DNA from: an uncultured Bacteroides sp.
GTDB taxonomy: Bacteria > Bacteroidota > Bacteroidia > Bacteroidales > Bacteroidaceae
Direction: 5' to 3'
NCBI GenBank assembly: GCA_958477465.1
Contig: CAUEFX010000015.1
Location: 1-63,557, forward strand
Length of the DNA stretch: 63,557 bases
The translations under genes and the position numbers were made by a program. Shown here one piece after another: positions 1-8,136 of this stretch. The notes under the pieces are model-generated. The model made no database searches. It worked only from the letters and a program-made list of their open reading frames with translations, and was not told where the DNA came from. Numbering within the stretch: the first letter of the stretch is position 1; each line of letters opens with the position of its first letter.

Positions 1-250
1 GCGGGTCCATATAAGCCCCCACACGGCTCTTCACGTAATCCCAACTCACATTTCTCCAGACCACCGGCGTGCTGTTCATACCGATAATCTTCAAAAAGCT
101 CTGATCTTCATCACCCCACGGTTTGGGAATGCAAAAGGTGATTTCCATATCCTGCTGGAGAGACATTCCTTTCGTTAAACCATAACTGGCAGTTCCTAAA
201 CCACCTAAAATATGCGGGGGGAATTCCCATCCAAACATTAATACTTTCAT
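1..250 (-). CDS. Glycosyltransferase family 4 (glycogen/starch synthase-like), N-terminal part
   Basis: The gene runs off the left edge; only the first 83 codons are present. The N-terminus contains the motif FGWEFPPHILGGLGTASYGL, the glycine-rich nucleotide-sugar loop at the start of GT4/GT5 enzymes (glycogen synthase type). There is no signal peptide, so it acts in the cytoplasm. It lies 14 bp downstream of a glycogen debranching enzyme on the same strand, so the two are co-transcribed and probably act in storage or alpha-glucan metabolism. The GT family follows from the motif and the neighbour; the exact substrate is inference. Confidence 0.85.
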   Translation of the reverse strand, partial: MKVLMFGWEFPPHILGGLGTASYGLTKGMSLQQDMEITFCIPKPWGDEDQSFLKIIGMNSTPVVWRNVSWDYVKSRVGAYMDP

Positions 251-264
251 TTTCGTCCCTCCTC

Positions 265-2205
265 TTATAAATTATACTTTGACAATAATTTCAAAATACG
301 CAGAATCTCAGCCACGTTCATTGCAAACGACACAGCCCCACGTCCTTTGAAAGGAGGGTTACCGTCAAACAATTCGGGTAATGAACCGATGCAATGACTC
401 GTCATCTCATCTTCAAAACCAATCAACTGACGTTCTACGAATGAAATGCCACTCATCTTATAAATCCGCAGATAAGCTTCCATGTAGAAGCCCATCAGCC
501 ACGGCCAGGCAGTTCCCTGATGGTAAGCATAATCCCGCTGAACCTGAGGCCCTACATAATTCGGATTATAGCCTACGCTCTTCGGGCTTAGTGTGCGAAG
601 ACCTTTGGGAGTAAGAAGCTCTTTTGTCACAATGTCCAGTACCTGCTTCTTCTGTGCCCGGTCGAGAGGAGAATAATCGAAAGCTACCGTAAATATCATA
701 TTAGGACGTACGCTCCAATCCATCATGTTTCCGTCCACATAGTCGAGCAGATAGCCGTATTCGTTGCGGAATACTTCAACAAAGGACTTGCCTGTTATTT
801 CCGCCTGTCCGTCCAGCGAATCTGCCAACGCCGTATTACCACCTTCCCGTGCCAGATCGGCCACAAAACGGAGTGCGTTATACCACAAAGCATTTATCTC
901 TACGATGTATCCCGTGCGTGGAACCACCGGACGGCCATTTACCGTTGAATTCATCCACGTAACCGCCTTATCCGTACCGTTGGCATAAAGCAGGCCGTTC
1001 TCGTGCAAGAAGAGATTGTCATGTTTCCGCTGACGGATAAATTCTATAATTTCCTCCAGCAGAGATCCGTATTTCGCCCGGCATTGCTCGCGCGAAGTCT
1101 CTTTGGCATACTGTTGCAACGCCCATACGGCCCACAGCAGAACGTCCGGATCCTCCATCTCATAGATTTTATACCCTACAGGCTCGTCATTGATATAATT
1201 GCGAATGGCTTTCTCAGCGGTTTTCATGATATCCTCAAACTCATCCACTTCATCGACAGCCAGCGTCAATCCGGGCAATGACACGAACATATCCCTTGCA
1301 CGGCACTTAAACCACGGATATCCGGCAAGAATGTAGTGTTCGTCTTCCTGCTTGTTATGGAATTGGTGTGCCGAATTTTTCAGGCAATGATAGAAGCTGT
1401 CGCGGGGAGTCCGGTCTTCTGCTTCCGTCTCAAATACCTGCTTCAAACGTCGGGGGGATATCTCGGAAATACCGGCGGAGAAGACGATGCTTTCGCCTTT
1501 TTTGATATCCACTTCGAAGTAGCCGGGCACATAGAGGTCTTCGTTGAAATCATATCCTCTTTCCTGCTCTTTAGGATATTCGATGCCCCGGTACCAGTTG
1601 GGTTCAAAGTGGAATTCGTTTTTCTTGTTCAGTTGCATGAACAGTTCCGGATAGCCGGGATACATACAGGTTTTTATACCGTTTTCCACCAGCTGATAGT
1701 CACGGCTTGCCTGTGCGTTTTCATGTGTATACTCCCGCACGCTTCGGAAAGCTAAGAATGGGCGGAACCGCAGTGTCGTTGCCGAATGGGCATCGACCAA
1801 AGTATAACGAATCAGAATACGGTTTTCGTGGTGTACAAAAATTTTTTCTTTGCGGAGAATTACTCCTCCCACACGGTAAGTCGTTGCCGGAATATGTTCA
1901 CAATCGAATTCACGGATATATTTATGCCCGTTTGGGCTATAATTATTTCCCTGATATTTATGTAATCCCAGGTTAAACTCCGCACCGTGCTGAATTACCG
2001 TTTCATCAAGAGAAGATAGCAGCACATGATTTTCATCATCCAAGTTGGGGACAGGTATCACCAACAAGCCATGATATTTGCGCGTGTTACAATCTACAAT
2101 CGTCGTACAATGATAAGCTCCCGCACGGTTCGTCCTAAGGATTTCTCTGGGAAGAGATTCCTCCAGATTCACCATCAGAGTCTTGTCAAAATGTAAATAA
2201 CTCAT
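265..2205 (-). CDS. Glycogen debranching enzyme (amylo-alpha-1,6-glucosidase, GH133 type)
   Basis: 646 residues with no signal peptide, so cytoplasmic. The N-terminal part (about 1-240, starting NRAGAYHCTTIVDCNTRKYHGLLV) matches the glycogen debranching N-terminal domain. The C-terminal part (about 280-640) is the (alpha/alpha)6 amylo-1,6-glucosidase domain, with WMNSTVNGRPVVPRTGY and AYHQGTAWPWLMGFY. It removes alpha-1,6-linked glucose at branch points of glycogen or limit dextrins. It precedes the glycosyltransferase gene by 14 bp on the same strand. In other Bacteroides a GH57 amylase often follows. A candidate -7 box in minus-strand sense (CAAAAATA, 2476-2483) lies far upstream, so the promoter assignment is weak. 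Confidence 0.92.
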   Translation of the reverse strand: MSYLHFDKTLMVNLEESLPREILRTNRAGAYHCTTIVDCNTRKYHGLLVIPVPNLDDENHVLLSSLDETVIQHGAEFNLGLHKYQGNNYSPNGHKYIREFDCEHIPATTYRVGGVILRKEKIFVHHENRILIRYTLVDAHSATTLRFRPFLAFRSVREYTHENAQASRDYQLVENGIKTCMYPGYPELFMQLNKKNEFHFEPNWYRGIEYPKEQERGYDFNEDLYVPGYFEVDIKKGESIVFSAGISEISPRRLKQVFETEAEDRTPRDSFYHCLKNSAHQFHNKQEDEHYILAGYPWFKCRARDMFVSLPGLTLAVDEVDEFEDIMKTAEKAIRNYINDEPVGYKIYEMEDPDVLLWAVWALQQYAKETSREQCRAKYGSLLEEIIEFIRQRKHDNLFLHENGLLYANGTDKAVTWMNSTVNGRPVVPRTGYIVEINALWYNALRFVADLAREGGNTALADSLDGQAEITGKSFVEVFRNEYGYLLDYVDGNMMDWSVRPNMIFTVAFDYSPLDRAQKKQVLDIVTKELLTPKGLRTLSPKSVGYNPNYVGPQVQRDYAYHQGTAWPWLMGFYMEAYLRIYKMSGISFVERQLIGFEDEMTSHCIGSLPELFDGNPPFKGRGAVSFAMNVAEILRILKLLSKYNL

Positions 2206-2579
2206 AGTTGTGCATTATTTAAAGGTTAATTATATTTCTGTTATCATAGGGTCTGCCTTCATTTTCCTTTTTTTTTAATTTCAGCTGCTTGTTTGAGAAT
2301 TATCCCAGATGTATTTTTTCATTTTCATTCGTTTCGTTCTCCTTTTTTAATTATCCATAGAGCAGAATTGTCAGGCAACCGCTACCCCCTTCATGAAAAT
2401 GAAAAATATCCTCTCAAACAGCCCTCAAAACAATGTTGGGCAAAATTTAAACAGGCATATCCTAAGTATGATTTCCAAAAATACGAATTAAAGGTAAAAA
2501 CAAAAATAAAAACGGTTTTTATTTTCCTTTTTCTTTAAAATATTCGCAACATTGCATATATTTAGCCCTAAAAAAAGAG
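2206..2579. other. Intergenic region between divergent debranching enzyme and rhomboid genes
   Basis: 374 bp, very A/T-rich, without a convincing gene. The short open frames here lack family resemblance. It must hold both divergent promoters. A weak plus-strand candidate is TTTA (2534-2537), a 19-bp spacer, then TATATTTA (2557-2564). A weak minus-strand candidate is CAAAAATA at 2476-2483. Confidence 0.5.
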
Positions 2580-3278
2580 ATGAAGCAGGATTTACAGAAA
2601 ATACTTTTGGCAATGATGCTTCCATTGTTCCTTATTTTTATCCTTTATATAATAAAGATATTGGAGGTGGGTATGGACTGGGATTTTACACGGTTAGGGA
2701 TATACCCCATGCAGCAAAAAGGTATGTTTGGTATTTTCGCACATCCACTGATACACAGCAATTTTGCTCATCTGCTCGCCAATACGCTGCCTCTCTTTTT
2801 TCTCACGTGGTGTCTGTTCTATTTTTACCGGGGAATTGCCCCCTACATTTTCTTTACTATTTGGATAGGTTGCGGTATCATTACCTTTATCATCGGAAAA
2901 CCCGGATGGCATATCGGAGCAAGCGGTGTGATTTACGGATTGGCCTTTTTCCTGTTTTTCAGCGGATTGTTGCGAAAGTATCCCCCACTGATAGCCATTT
3001 CATTATTGGTTACTTTCTTATATGGCGGACTCGTATGGCAAATGTTCCCGTACTTTACGCCTGCCAATACCTCATGGGAAGGACACCTTAGCGGAGCAAT
3101 CATGGGGACGCTCTGTGCATTTGCATTTATCGGATACGGACCGCAAAAGCCGGAACCGTTTGCTGATGAAGAAGAGGAGGAGGAAGAGGAGGAGACAGAA
3201 GAAAAAGAAGAAAAAGAGACAGAAGAAATGGAAGAGAAAGGCACCACTAATGAAGAAGAGAAAACGGAAGAATGCTGA
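2580..3278 (+). CDS. Rhomboid-family intramembrane serine protease with acidic C-terminal tail
   Basis: 232 residues. Five to six hydrophobic segments lie between residues 8 and 185. The catalytic Ser sits in GASG (S115) and the partner His in GHLSG (H169). The HxxxN oxyanion-type motif is HLLAN (H64, N68). Together these define the rhomboid fold, which cleaves single-pass membrane proteins within the inner membrane. The last 37 residues or so are almost entirely Glu/Lys/Thr, starting with a long run of Glu, and would form a highly charged cytoplasmic tail. The gene is monocistronic; nothing downstream is co-oriented except a gene remnant. Its substrate cannot be told from context. Confidence 0.88.
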   Translation: MKQDLQKILLAMMLPLFLIFILYIIKILEVGMDWDFTRLGIYPMQQKGMFGIFAHPLIHSNFAHLLANTLPLFFLTWCLFYFYRGIAPYIFFTIWIGCGIITFIIGKPGWHIGASGVIYGLAFFLFFSGLLRKYPPLIAISLLVTFLYGGLVWQMFPYFTPANTSWEGHLSGAIMGTLCAFAFIGYGPQKPEPFADEEEEEEEEETEEKEEKETEEMEEKGTTNEEEKTEEC

Positions 3279-3385
3279 ACAAAAATGAAACAGACTCTAA
3301 GTTTTTTGTTTGGAGTAGAACGTTCTTTTAGCCTGATAGAATGAATTTTAAATAAGAACATACAACTTCTTACAAGAATAATTCT

Positions 3386-3393
3386 TATTTTTG
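3386..3393 (+). promoter_or_regulatory. Bacteroides -7 box (TATTTTTG) of the nucleotidyltransferase remnant
   Basis: TATTTTTG fits the Bacteroides TAnnTTTG consensus and is followed 49 bp later by the ATG of the remnant at 3442. No clear -33 TTTG is seen 19-21 bp upstream, so the call rests on the -7 box only. Confidence 0.45.
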
Positions 3394-3441
3394 CATCATT
3401 ATAACCGATAGATGTTCACCATCTCCATAAATCGGGAAAAC

Positions 3442-3591
3442 ATGAAATCAACAGCTGAATACATTGCTTTGTTACGTAACTATATGCAGAAAAATGCAGA
3501 AAAGTATGGAAATTCCCGTATGGGTATCTTTCGTGGGTATGCTCCAAATACCAAGGAAAGAGCCGTATCGTCACTCAAAAGCAGAGTTTGA
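3442..3591 (+). pseudogene. Truncated nucleotidyltransferase-domain (MntA/MNT-type antitoxin-like) gene remnant
   Basis: The reading frame starts MKSTAEYIALLRNYMQKNAE and continues to SRMGIF before losing homology. Bacteroides minimal nucleotidyltransferases normally start this way and go on to a GSVARGE motif with catalytic Asp residues. Here the sequence after GIF becomes RGYAPNTKERAVSS and stops at codon 50, inside a repeat hairpin (3557-3602). The catalytic motif and the rest of the domain are absent. No HEPN partner is present. It looks like the 5' stump of a gene cut by a rearrangement or by insertion of the repeat element. Family assignment is from the N-terminal pattern only. Confidence 0.5.
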
Positions 3592-3602
3592 TACGGCTCT
3601 TT
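3557..3602. terminator. Repeat-family hairpin at the end of PUL A, likely bidirectional terminator
   Basis: A perfect 13-bp inverted repeat (AAAGAGCCGTATC at 3557-3569, GATACGGCTCTTT at 3590-3602) with an inner ACTC/GAGT pairing. It lies 28 bp beyond the stop of the last PUL A gene on the minus strand. The same two-tier hairpin recurs at 34487-34533 and 63396-63438, so it belongs to a dispersed repeat family that could double as a terminator. Confidence 0.65.
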
Positions 3603-3629
3603 CAGGTTTAATAAATACTACACAGAACT

Positions 3630-5516
3630 TTATTCTATCACCGAATCATGCTCTTTCAGATAAATACGCAGCAATTCAAAAAACGCCGGAGCATCCAACA
3701 ACACGATATTTTCATCCTGAGCTTTCACTTCATCCATGACTTCACAATACCAGGTAGGCTGTTTCAGAATGTTACGGAACCAATGGAAAGGTATTGCCGA
3801 ACGTTCTTTGACCCGTTCTACAATTCTTCCGGCTGCCACTTTCGGGTCACCATCGTTTATGTCCAGATCAGCACGGATGACCGGCATATTGCCATGCAGC
3901 GAGGCTGTCACAGTCTTTTGAGGCACAATGCCATTCGGACTGAAAGAAGCGTAACAGTCCAAGCCCTCTTCATTCAATCCCGGAGCCTGCCCGTCAATAA
4001 TAAAACCGGTAACGGATAATCCCCACTTGTCATAGTACTTCTTGCAGTGCTTCCCCCATACCTTCAGTCCGGACGGAAGCCCGGAAATCTCACGAGGTTC
4101 CTGCAACATGCCCGGCATTATATACCCCGCACCGTTATCGGCAGAAGCGAAATAATCATTTTCGGTTGCCGTCGTACGGAAATTATGCATAATATGCGGC
4201 ACACGTTCCGCCAATACCGGACTGATACACCACATCAACGGCAACTTTCCACGATTAGGATCATCCCAGATCGAGGGGGTGCGCTGTGAAATCCATGCAG
4301 AAGCATCGTAATCTCCCACATAAAAGATGATAAAGTTGCGCCCAGCTACATTTACTTTCCCATCCGCTGTCAGCAACCCTCTTTTCTGCAATTCTTTGTG
4401 AGACACCCAATCCTGGGCATATCTCTTTTTGGTCGGAAAATACTGCCAAAAAGACGCATTGGCCAACGCACCATAACTAATGGCATCCGCATCCTTAAAA
4501 GCATTATAGGCACTGATAACACGACTGAACTCCCATTCTGTCGGCACATCATCATGGATGCCCGAAGCATGCATCGTGTATTTATAAGCCCAGGAAGGGA
4601 AACCTCCGATGTAACACATCTTCTCATTCCTGTTCTGCTTATAAGCTAACAGCAACATCTCTTTCAAGGTTTTCAAGTCCGTACCTACCGGCTGAGAAGG
4701 CTCGTCAGTGGCCGGTTCGTCTCCCCAAGGAGACAAGTCGAAGAAAAAGGCTCTCTTGCTTACAAAAAAGTCATGATTGCTCAGCGTATGATGGTTCTTT
4801 ACTGCCGCAAAAGGCTTCTGCTTCCAATACTGGTCGATGTAATAAGCGGCAAACTCCGTATTGCACTTACCCGTTTTCATGTATTTCTCTATAAACCACA
4901 CATAAGGATCATTCTTCAGAGAACCGGTAGAAAGGCGTGACGTTTCCGGTATTTCCATTCCTTTTTTACCGGTAAACATGGATGTGCCGTCCGGATTCAA
5001 CAACCATCTTTTTACCGGCAGCTTCGGTCCGTGCACCACAAGACGGTCATACAGACTCCCCGGAGTTGCATCGTAACGGATGGCGACCAAATTCTCAATG
5101 CCGGCCACGGAGGAAGCCACATTACTGGTGGAGGGCACATTTCCATCATAAACAACCACTCCCTCGATGTAAGAGGCATACGCGGCAAACAGCTCCTCCA
5201 TCGTCCGAAACGTCTGCGTTTCACGGCCGTACAACCACTCTCCTTTCCGGGCGTATTTATTCCACCAATAACCGTCGATGTCATTCTCACCCTCCATCAC
5301 AAAATAGACATACAAGCGGGGAGCATCCCTGTTCACCACCCCTTGCAAAGTAGCCACAGCATGCACATCGTCCCACGCTAAGTTGACTCCCTGCGTTGTG
5401 TTCAGGTCAGTCTGAAGGGTATAGCGCAAATCATAAATGCCGATTTTATCTCCGGCAAAAGTTACATTTGCCAGAGATAACAATACAGCCAATATACTCA
5501 AATATTTATTAATCAT
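3630..5516 (-). CDS. Secreted GxGYxYP-domain protein (putative glycoside hydrolase), PUL A
   Basis: 628 residues with an N-terminal signal peptide (MINKYLSILAVLLSLANVTFA). Its body is the GxGYxYP family: an N-terminal domain beginning about residue 25 and a C-terminal TIM-barrel-like domain. The signature motif is intact as GAGYIMP at residues 462-468. The family is repeatedly found in Bacteroidetes PULs, but its reaction is not firmly established. It is the last gene of PUL A, 25 bp after GH51, and ends at a repeat hairpin that probably terminates the transcript. A paralogue with a degraded motif is encoded at 12541-15285. A role in glycan breakdown is inferred from context. Confidence 0.85.
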   Translation of the reverse strand: MINKYLSILAVLLSLANVTFAGDKIGIYDLRYTLQTDLNTTQGVNLAWDDVHAVATLQGVVNRDAPRLYVYFVMEGENDIDGYWWNKYARKGEWLYGRETQTFRTMEELFAAYASYIEGVVVYDGNVPSTSNVASSVAGIENLVAIRYDATPGSLYDRLVVHGPKLPVKRWLLNPDGTSMFTGKKGMEIPETSRLSTGSLKNDPYVWFIEKYMKTGKCNTEFAAYYIDQYWKQKPFAAVKNHHTLSNHDFFVSKRAFFFDLSPWGDEPATDEPSQPVGTDLKTLKEMLLLAYKQNRNEKMCYIGGFPSWAYKYTMHASGIHDDVPTEWEFSRVISAYNAFKDADAISYGALANASFWQYFPTKKRYAQDWVSHKELQKRGLLTADGKVNVAGRNFIIFYVGDYDASAWISQRTPSIWDDPNRGKLPLMWCISPVLAERVPHIMHNFRTTATENDYFASADNGAGYIMPGMLQEPREISGLPSGLKVWGKHCKKYYDKWGLSVTGFIIDGQAPGLNEEGLDCYASFSPNGIVPQKTVTASLHGNMPVIRADLDINDGDPKVAAGRIVERVKERSAIPFHWFRNILKQPTWYCEVMDEVKAQDENIVLLDAPAFFELLRIYLKEHDSVIE

Positions 5517-5541
5517 ACTTAGAGTGTTTTATTTTCATCGT

Positions 5542-8073
5542 TTACTTTTTACACGGTATCCTCAATATCATCAATGAATTGGCCGGGCAATCGACATCAA
5601 ACGTACTGCCCATTCCCGATAATCCGGAAGTCTCCGGAGCCACTTTCAGAGGAGTGCCGAAGCTGTTTTCTTCAAACCGGTCGTCTGCTCCCAATACAAT
5701 TCGGGTTCCCTCGGAAGCAACCTCCTTCGCATTCTCCAATTGCAGTCTTACTTTCCAATTTCCCGACTCGGCATTCACCAATTTGACAATAACTTCATTT
5801 TGCGTCCTGTCATACCCCGATACGACATAGTGTTTCTTTTGGGGAGCATACGTGTACTCATATTCCAGCTTATCATTCAGGAAACACTTCCAATGATTTC
5901 CCTTGATTTCAATCCGCACCGTGTACCACTGATTCGTTTTAATAGAAGTAGTATTGCGATAATCGAACAGAGAAATGGAACCCTCATTGTTTATCTCGCG
6001 GAAAATAACCGACTCATTGGTATGGCTGCCCATATCCGCCATAAAATAGTTGTTCGGATCGGTACCGCCGAATATCACCCTGAATCCTTCCGTTCCGGAT
6101 ATTTTCAGAGCTTTCAACTCGATGGTGCAGTCGTCGAATGCCTTATCTTTAAGAATGGCAAAAGCATCTATTCCTTTCTGCTTCTGAAGGAGCGTATCTT
6201 CCTCCACATTCCAGTCGCCACGAATCACCTCCCATTCATCCTTGAAATTCTCCCAGCCGGAAGCATGCACCTCTTTACCATCCATACTGATTTTCAAATC
6301 CTTGAATAGAACGTCCGTATTATTGGTTCCCAAGCCGATAAACCCTTTCGTCCGGAATTCAGGTTCAGGAGAAGCAACTTTCAAATCCGTATGCAGATTC
6401 ACATCCGGCCGGTTCTCGGAGAACATTTTCAATACATAATAGTTGGTACGACCGTAAACAGAATCATTTTTCAACACGATCAGATGATCTCTCCCGTGGG
6501 CTGCATGCTGAATCAACGGAGCATAAGACACCATTTGAACCTTATCCGCATTCCGTTCGACACCGGTCAGATAGGCAGCTTCTCCCAAAGACGAATAAAG
6601 AGAAGGTCTGCCGATGGCCGCATATTCTCCTACATAGATTTTATAGGGGGTATCAGCGGGCAGTTTATCATAAACAGCGGCATTGTTATAAAACCAGCCG
6701 GCCGTTTCGTAATAATGAGGATCTAAAATGTCGATCTGCTCCGCCTCCTCAATGTAAGGGCTGAACATCAGCGCACATATAATCTCTATCTGAGGATACT
6801 TCTCTTTGATTGCCTTATAAAAGCGGTTGTAGTTTTTCACATAACGAAGGCCGATATTCTCATTTCCCACCTCCACATATTTCAATGGGAACGGCTTCGC
6901 ATGACCATTCTCCGCTCTTTTTTTCCCGTAAGTGGTGGTTGTATCACCCAGTGCATACTCAATGGCATCCAGAGCTTCCTGAATCAAATCGTTTATCTGA
7001 TGTTCCCCGCCCCAATAGTCGCCGTTGCGAAACAGGCAGGACATACCGGCATTGCATACAAACATACCGTCGGCATCAATGTCTTCACAGAACTGCAAAA
7101 ACTCGTGATAGCCGAACCCATAAGTACTGCGATACCCCCACAGGTTGTATTCTCCGGGACGTTTCACTATATCTCCTATCGTCTCCTTCCACTTGATGCG
7201 GTTGTCCATGGTCAAGCCTTCTACAATACAGCCTCCCGGCCAGCGGACAAAGTCGGGATGTAACGCCTCAAGCATTTCGGCAACCTCTTTTCTCAGCCCG
7301 TTTTTATGTCCACGGAAAGTGTTCTGTGGGAACATCGATACAAAATCAATGTATACTTTGCCTTTATGAGGCAACAGCAGAGCAAAACGAAGATCATTCG
7401 CTGTCACATCCACCGAAAAAGTTCCCTGATAACGATTCCAGGAGCCATCCCGTGCAATCCGGAATTCCTCGGAAGCGACAACCTGCTCCTCACGATCCAG
7501 CAGGACAGCTTTCACTACGGCATCCTTCAATCCTTCCGTAAACAAATGAAACTGAAAATCATACTTCTCTCCCTCGGTAACGGCTATTCCCCAATAACCG
7601 GTATTCATGACCCATACATCAGATTCGGATGCCCCCAGATTTATAAACAAAGAGTGAGGAGTGGCACTGTTCAGAGGTTTTTCCTCCGTTATTTTATAAG
7701 AAGGAGCGGTCGTTCCGGAAATGCACTTCACCTCCCATCCTTCCATAAAAAGCGAATCATCCCATTCAATACTAAAATGATTGATGGAGTCATTGGAATA
7801 GCAATGCAATGGTTTGGCAACCGCCTTTCCGTCTTCCAATACCGTACCGGAAGGCAAAGTACCATCCTCAAAGCCTCGGTTTCTTATCATTTCCGCATAC
7901 AAACCTCCATCACCGGAATGAGTGATCTCTTCAAAAAAGATACCATATAAGGAGGAAGGTATCTCGGCCTCTTCCTTTGACAGATCAATCGTCACCACAT
8001 CGACGGGCTGATTGCAGGACAGCAAGGAGAATAGACCTCCGAGCATCATTATTTTCTTTATAGATGTTTTCAT
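5542..8073 (-). CDS. GH51 alpha-L-arabinofuranosidase-type lipoprotein, PUL A
   Basis: 843 residues. The lipobox LLSC puts the lipidated Cys at residue 20, so it is an envelope lipoprotein. The GH51 catalytic barrel spans about 260-560: the acid/base Glu is in VGNEN (E405) and the nucleophile Glu in VGEYAA (E483). A carbohydrate-binding/LamG-like beta region (about 570-720, including a segment with ISMDGKEVHASGWENFKDEW) is inserted before the C-terminal arabinofuranosidase domain. The N-terminal beta domain contains IPSSLYGIFFEEITHSGDGG. It removes terminal alpha-L-arabinofuranose; the polymer it acts on is unknown. It sits 63 bp after GH3 and 25 bp before GxGYxYP. Confidence 0.92.
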   Translation of the reverse strand: MKTSIKKIMMLGGLFSLLSCNQPVDVVTIDLSKEEAEIPSSLYGIFFEEITHSGDGGLYAEMIRNRGFEDGTLPSGTVLEDGKAVAKPLHCYSNDSINHFSIEWDDSLFMEGWEVKCISGTTAPSYKITEEKPLNSATPHSLFINLGASESDVWVMNTGYWGIAVTEGEKYDFQFHLFTEGLKDAVVKAVLLDREEQVVASEEFRIARDGSWNRYQGTFSVDVTANDLRFALLLPHKGKVYIDFVSMFPQNTFRGHKNGLRKEVAEMLEALHPDFVRWPGGCIVEGLTMDNRIKWKETIGDIVKRPGEYNLWGYRSTYGFGYHEFLQFCEDIDADGMFVCNAGMSCLFRNGDYWGGEHQINDLIQEALDAIEYALGDTTTTYGKKRAENGHAKPFPLKYVEVGNENIGLRYVKNYNRFYKAIKEKYPQIEIICALMFSPYIEEAEQIDILDPHYYETAGWFYNNAAVYDKLPADTPYKIYVGEYAAIGRPSLYSSLGEAAYLTGVERNADKVQMVSYAPLIQHAAHGRDHLIVLKNDSVYGRTNYYVLKMFSENRPDVNLHTDLKVASPEPEFRTKGFIGLGTNNTDVLFKDLKISMDGKEVHASGWENFKDEWEVIRGDWNVEEDTLLQKQKGIDAFAILKDKAFDDCTIELKALKISGTEGFRVIFGGTDPNNYFMADMGSHTNESVIFREINNEGSISLFDYRNTTSIKTNQWYTVRIEIKGNHWKCFLNDKLEYEYTYAPQKKHYVVSGYDRTQNEVIVKLVNAESGNWKVRLQLENAKEVASEGTRIVLGADDRFEENSFGTPLKVAPETSGLSGMGSTFDVDCPANSLMILRIPCKK

Positions 8074-8136
8074 ATCTTATTTTCTTTATTTGTATTTAAT
8101 TACTATTCAGTCAAGTCACCGATATCCATCGGCGTC

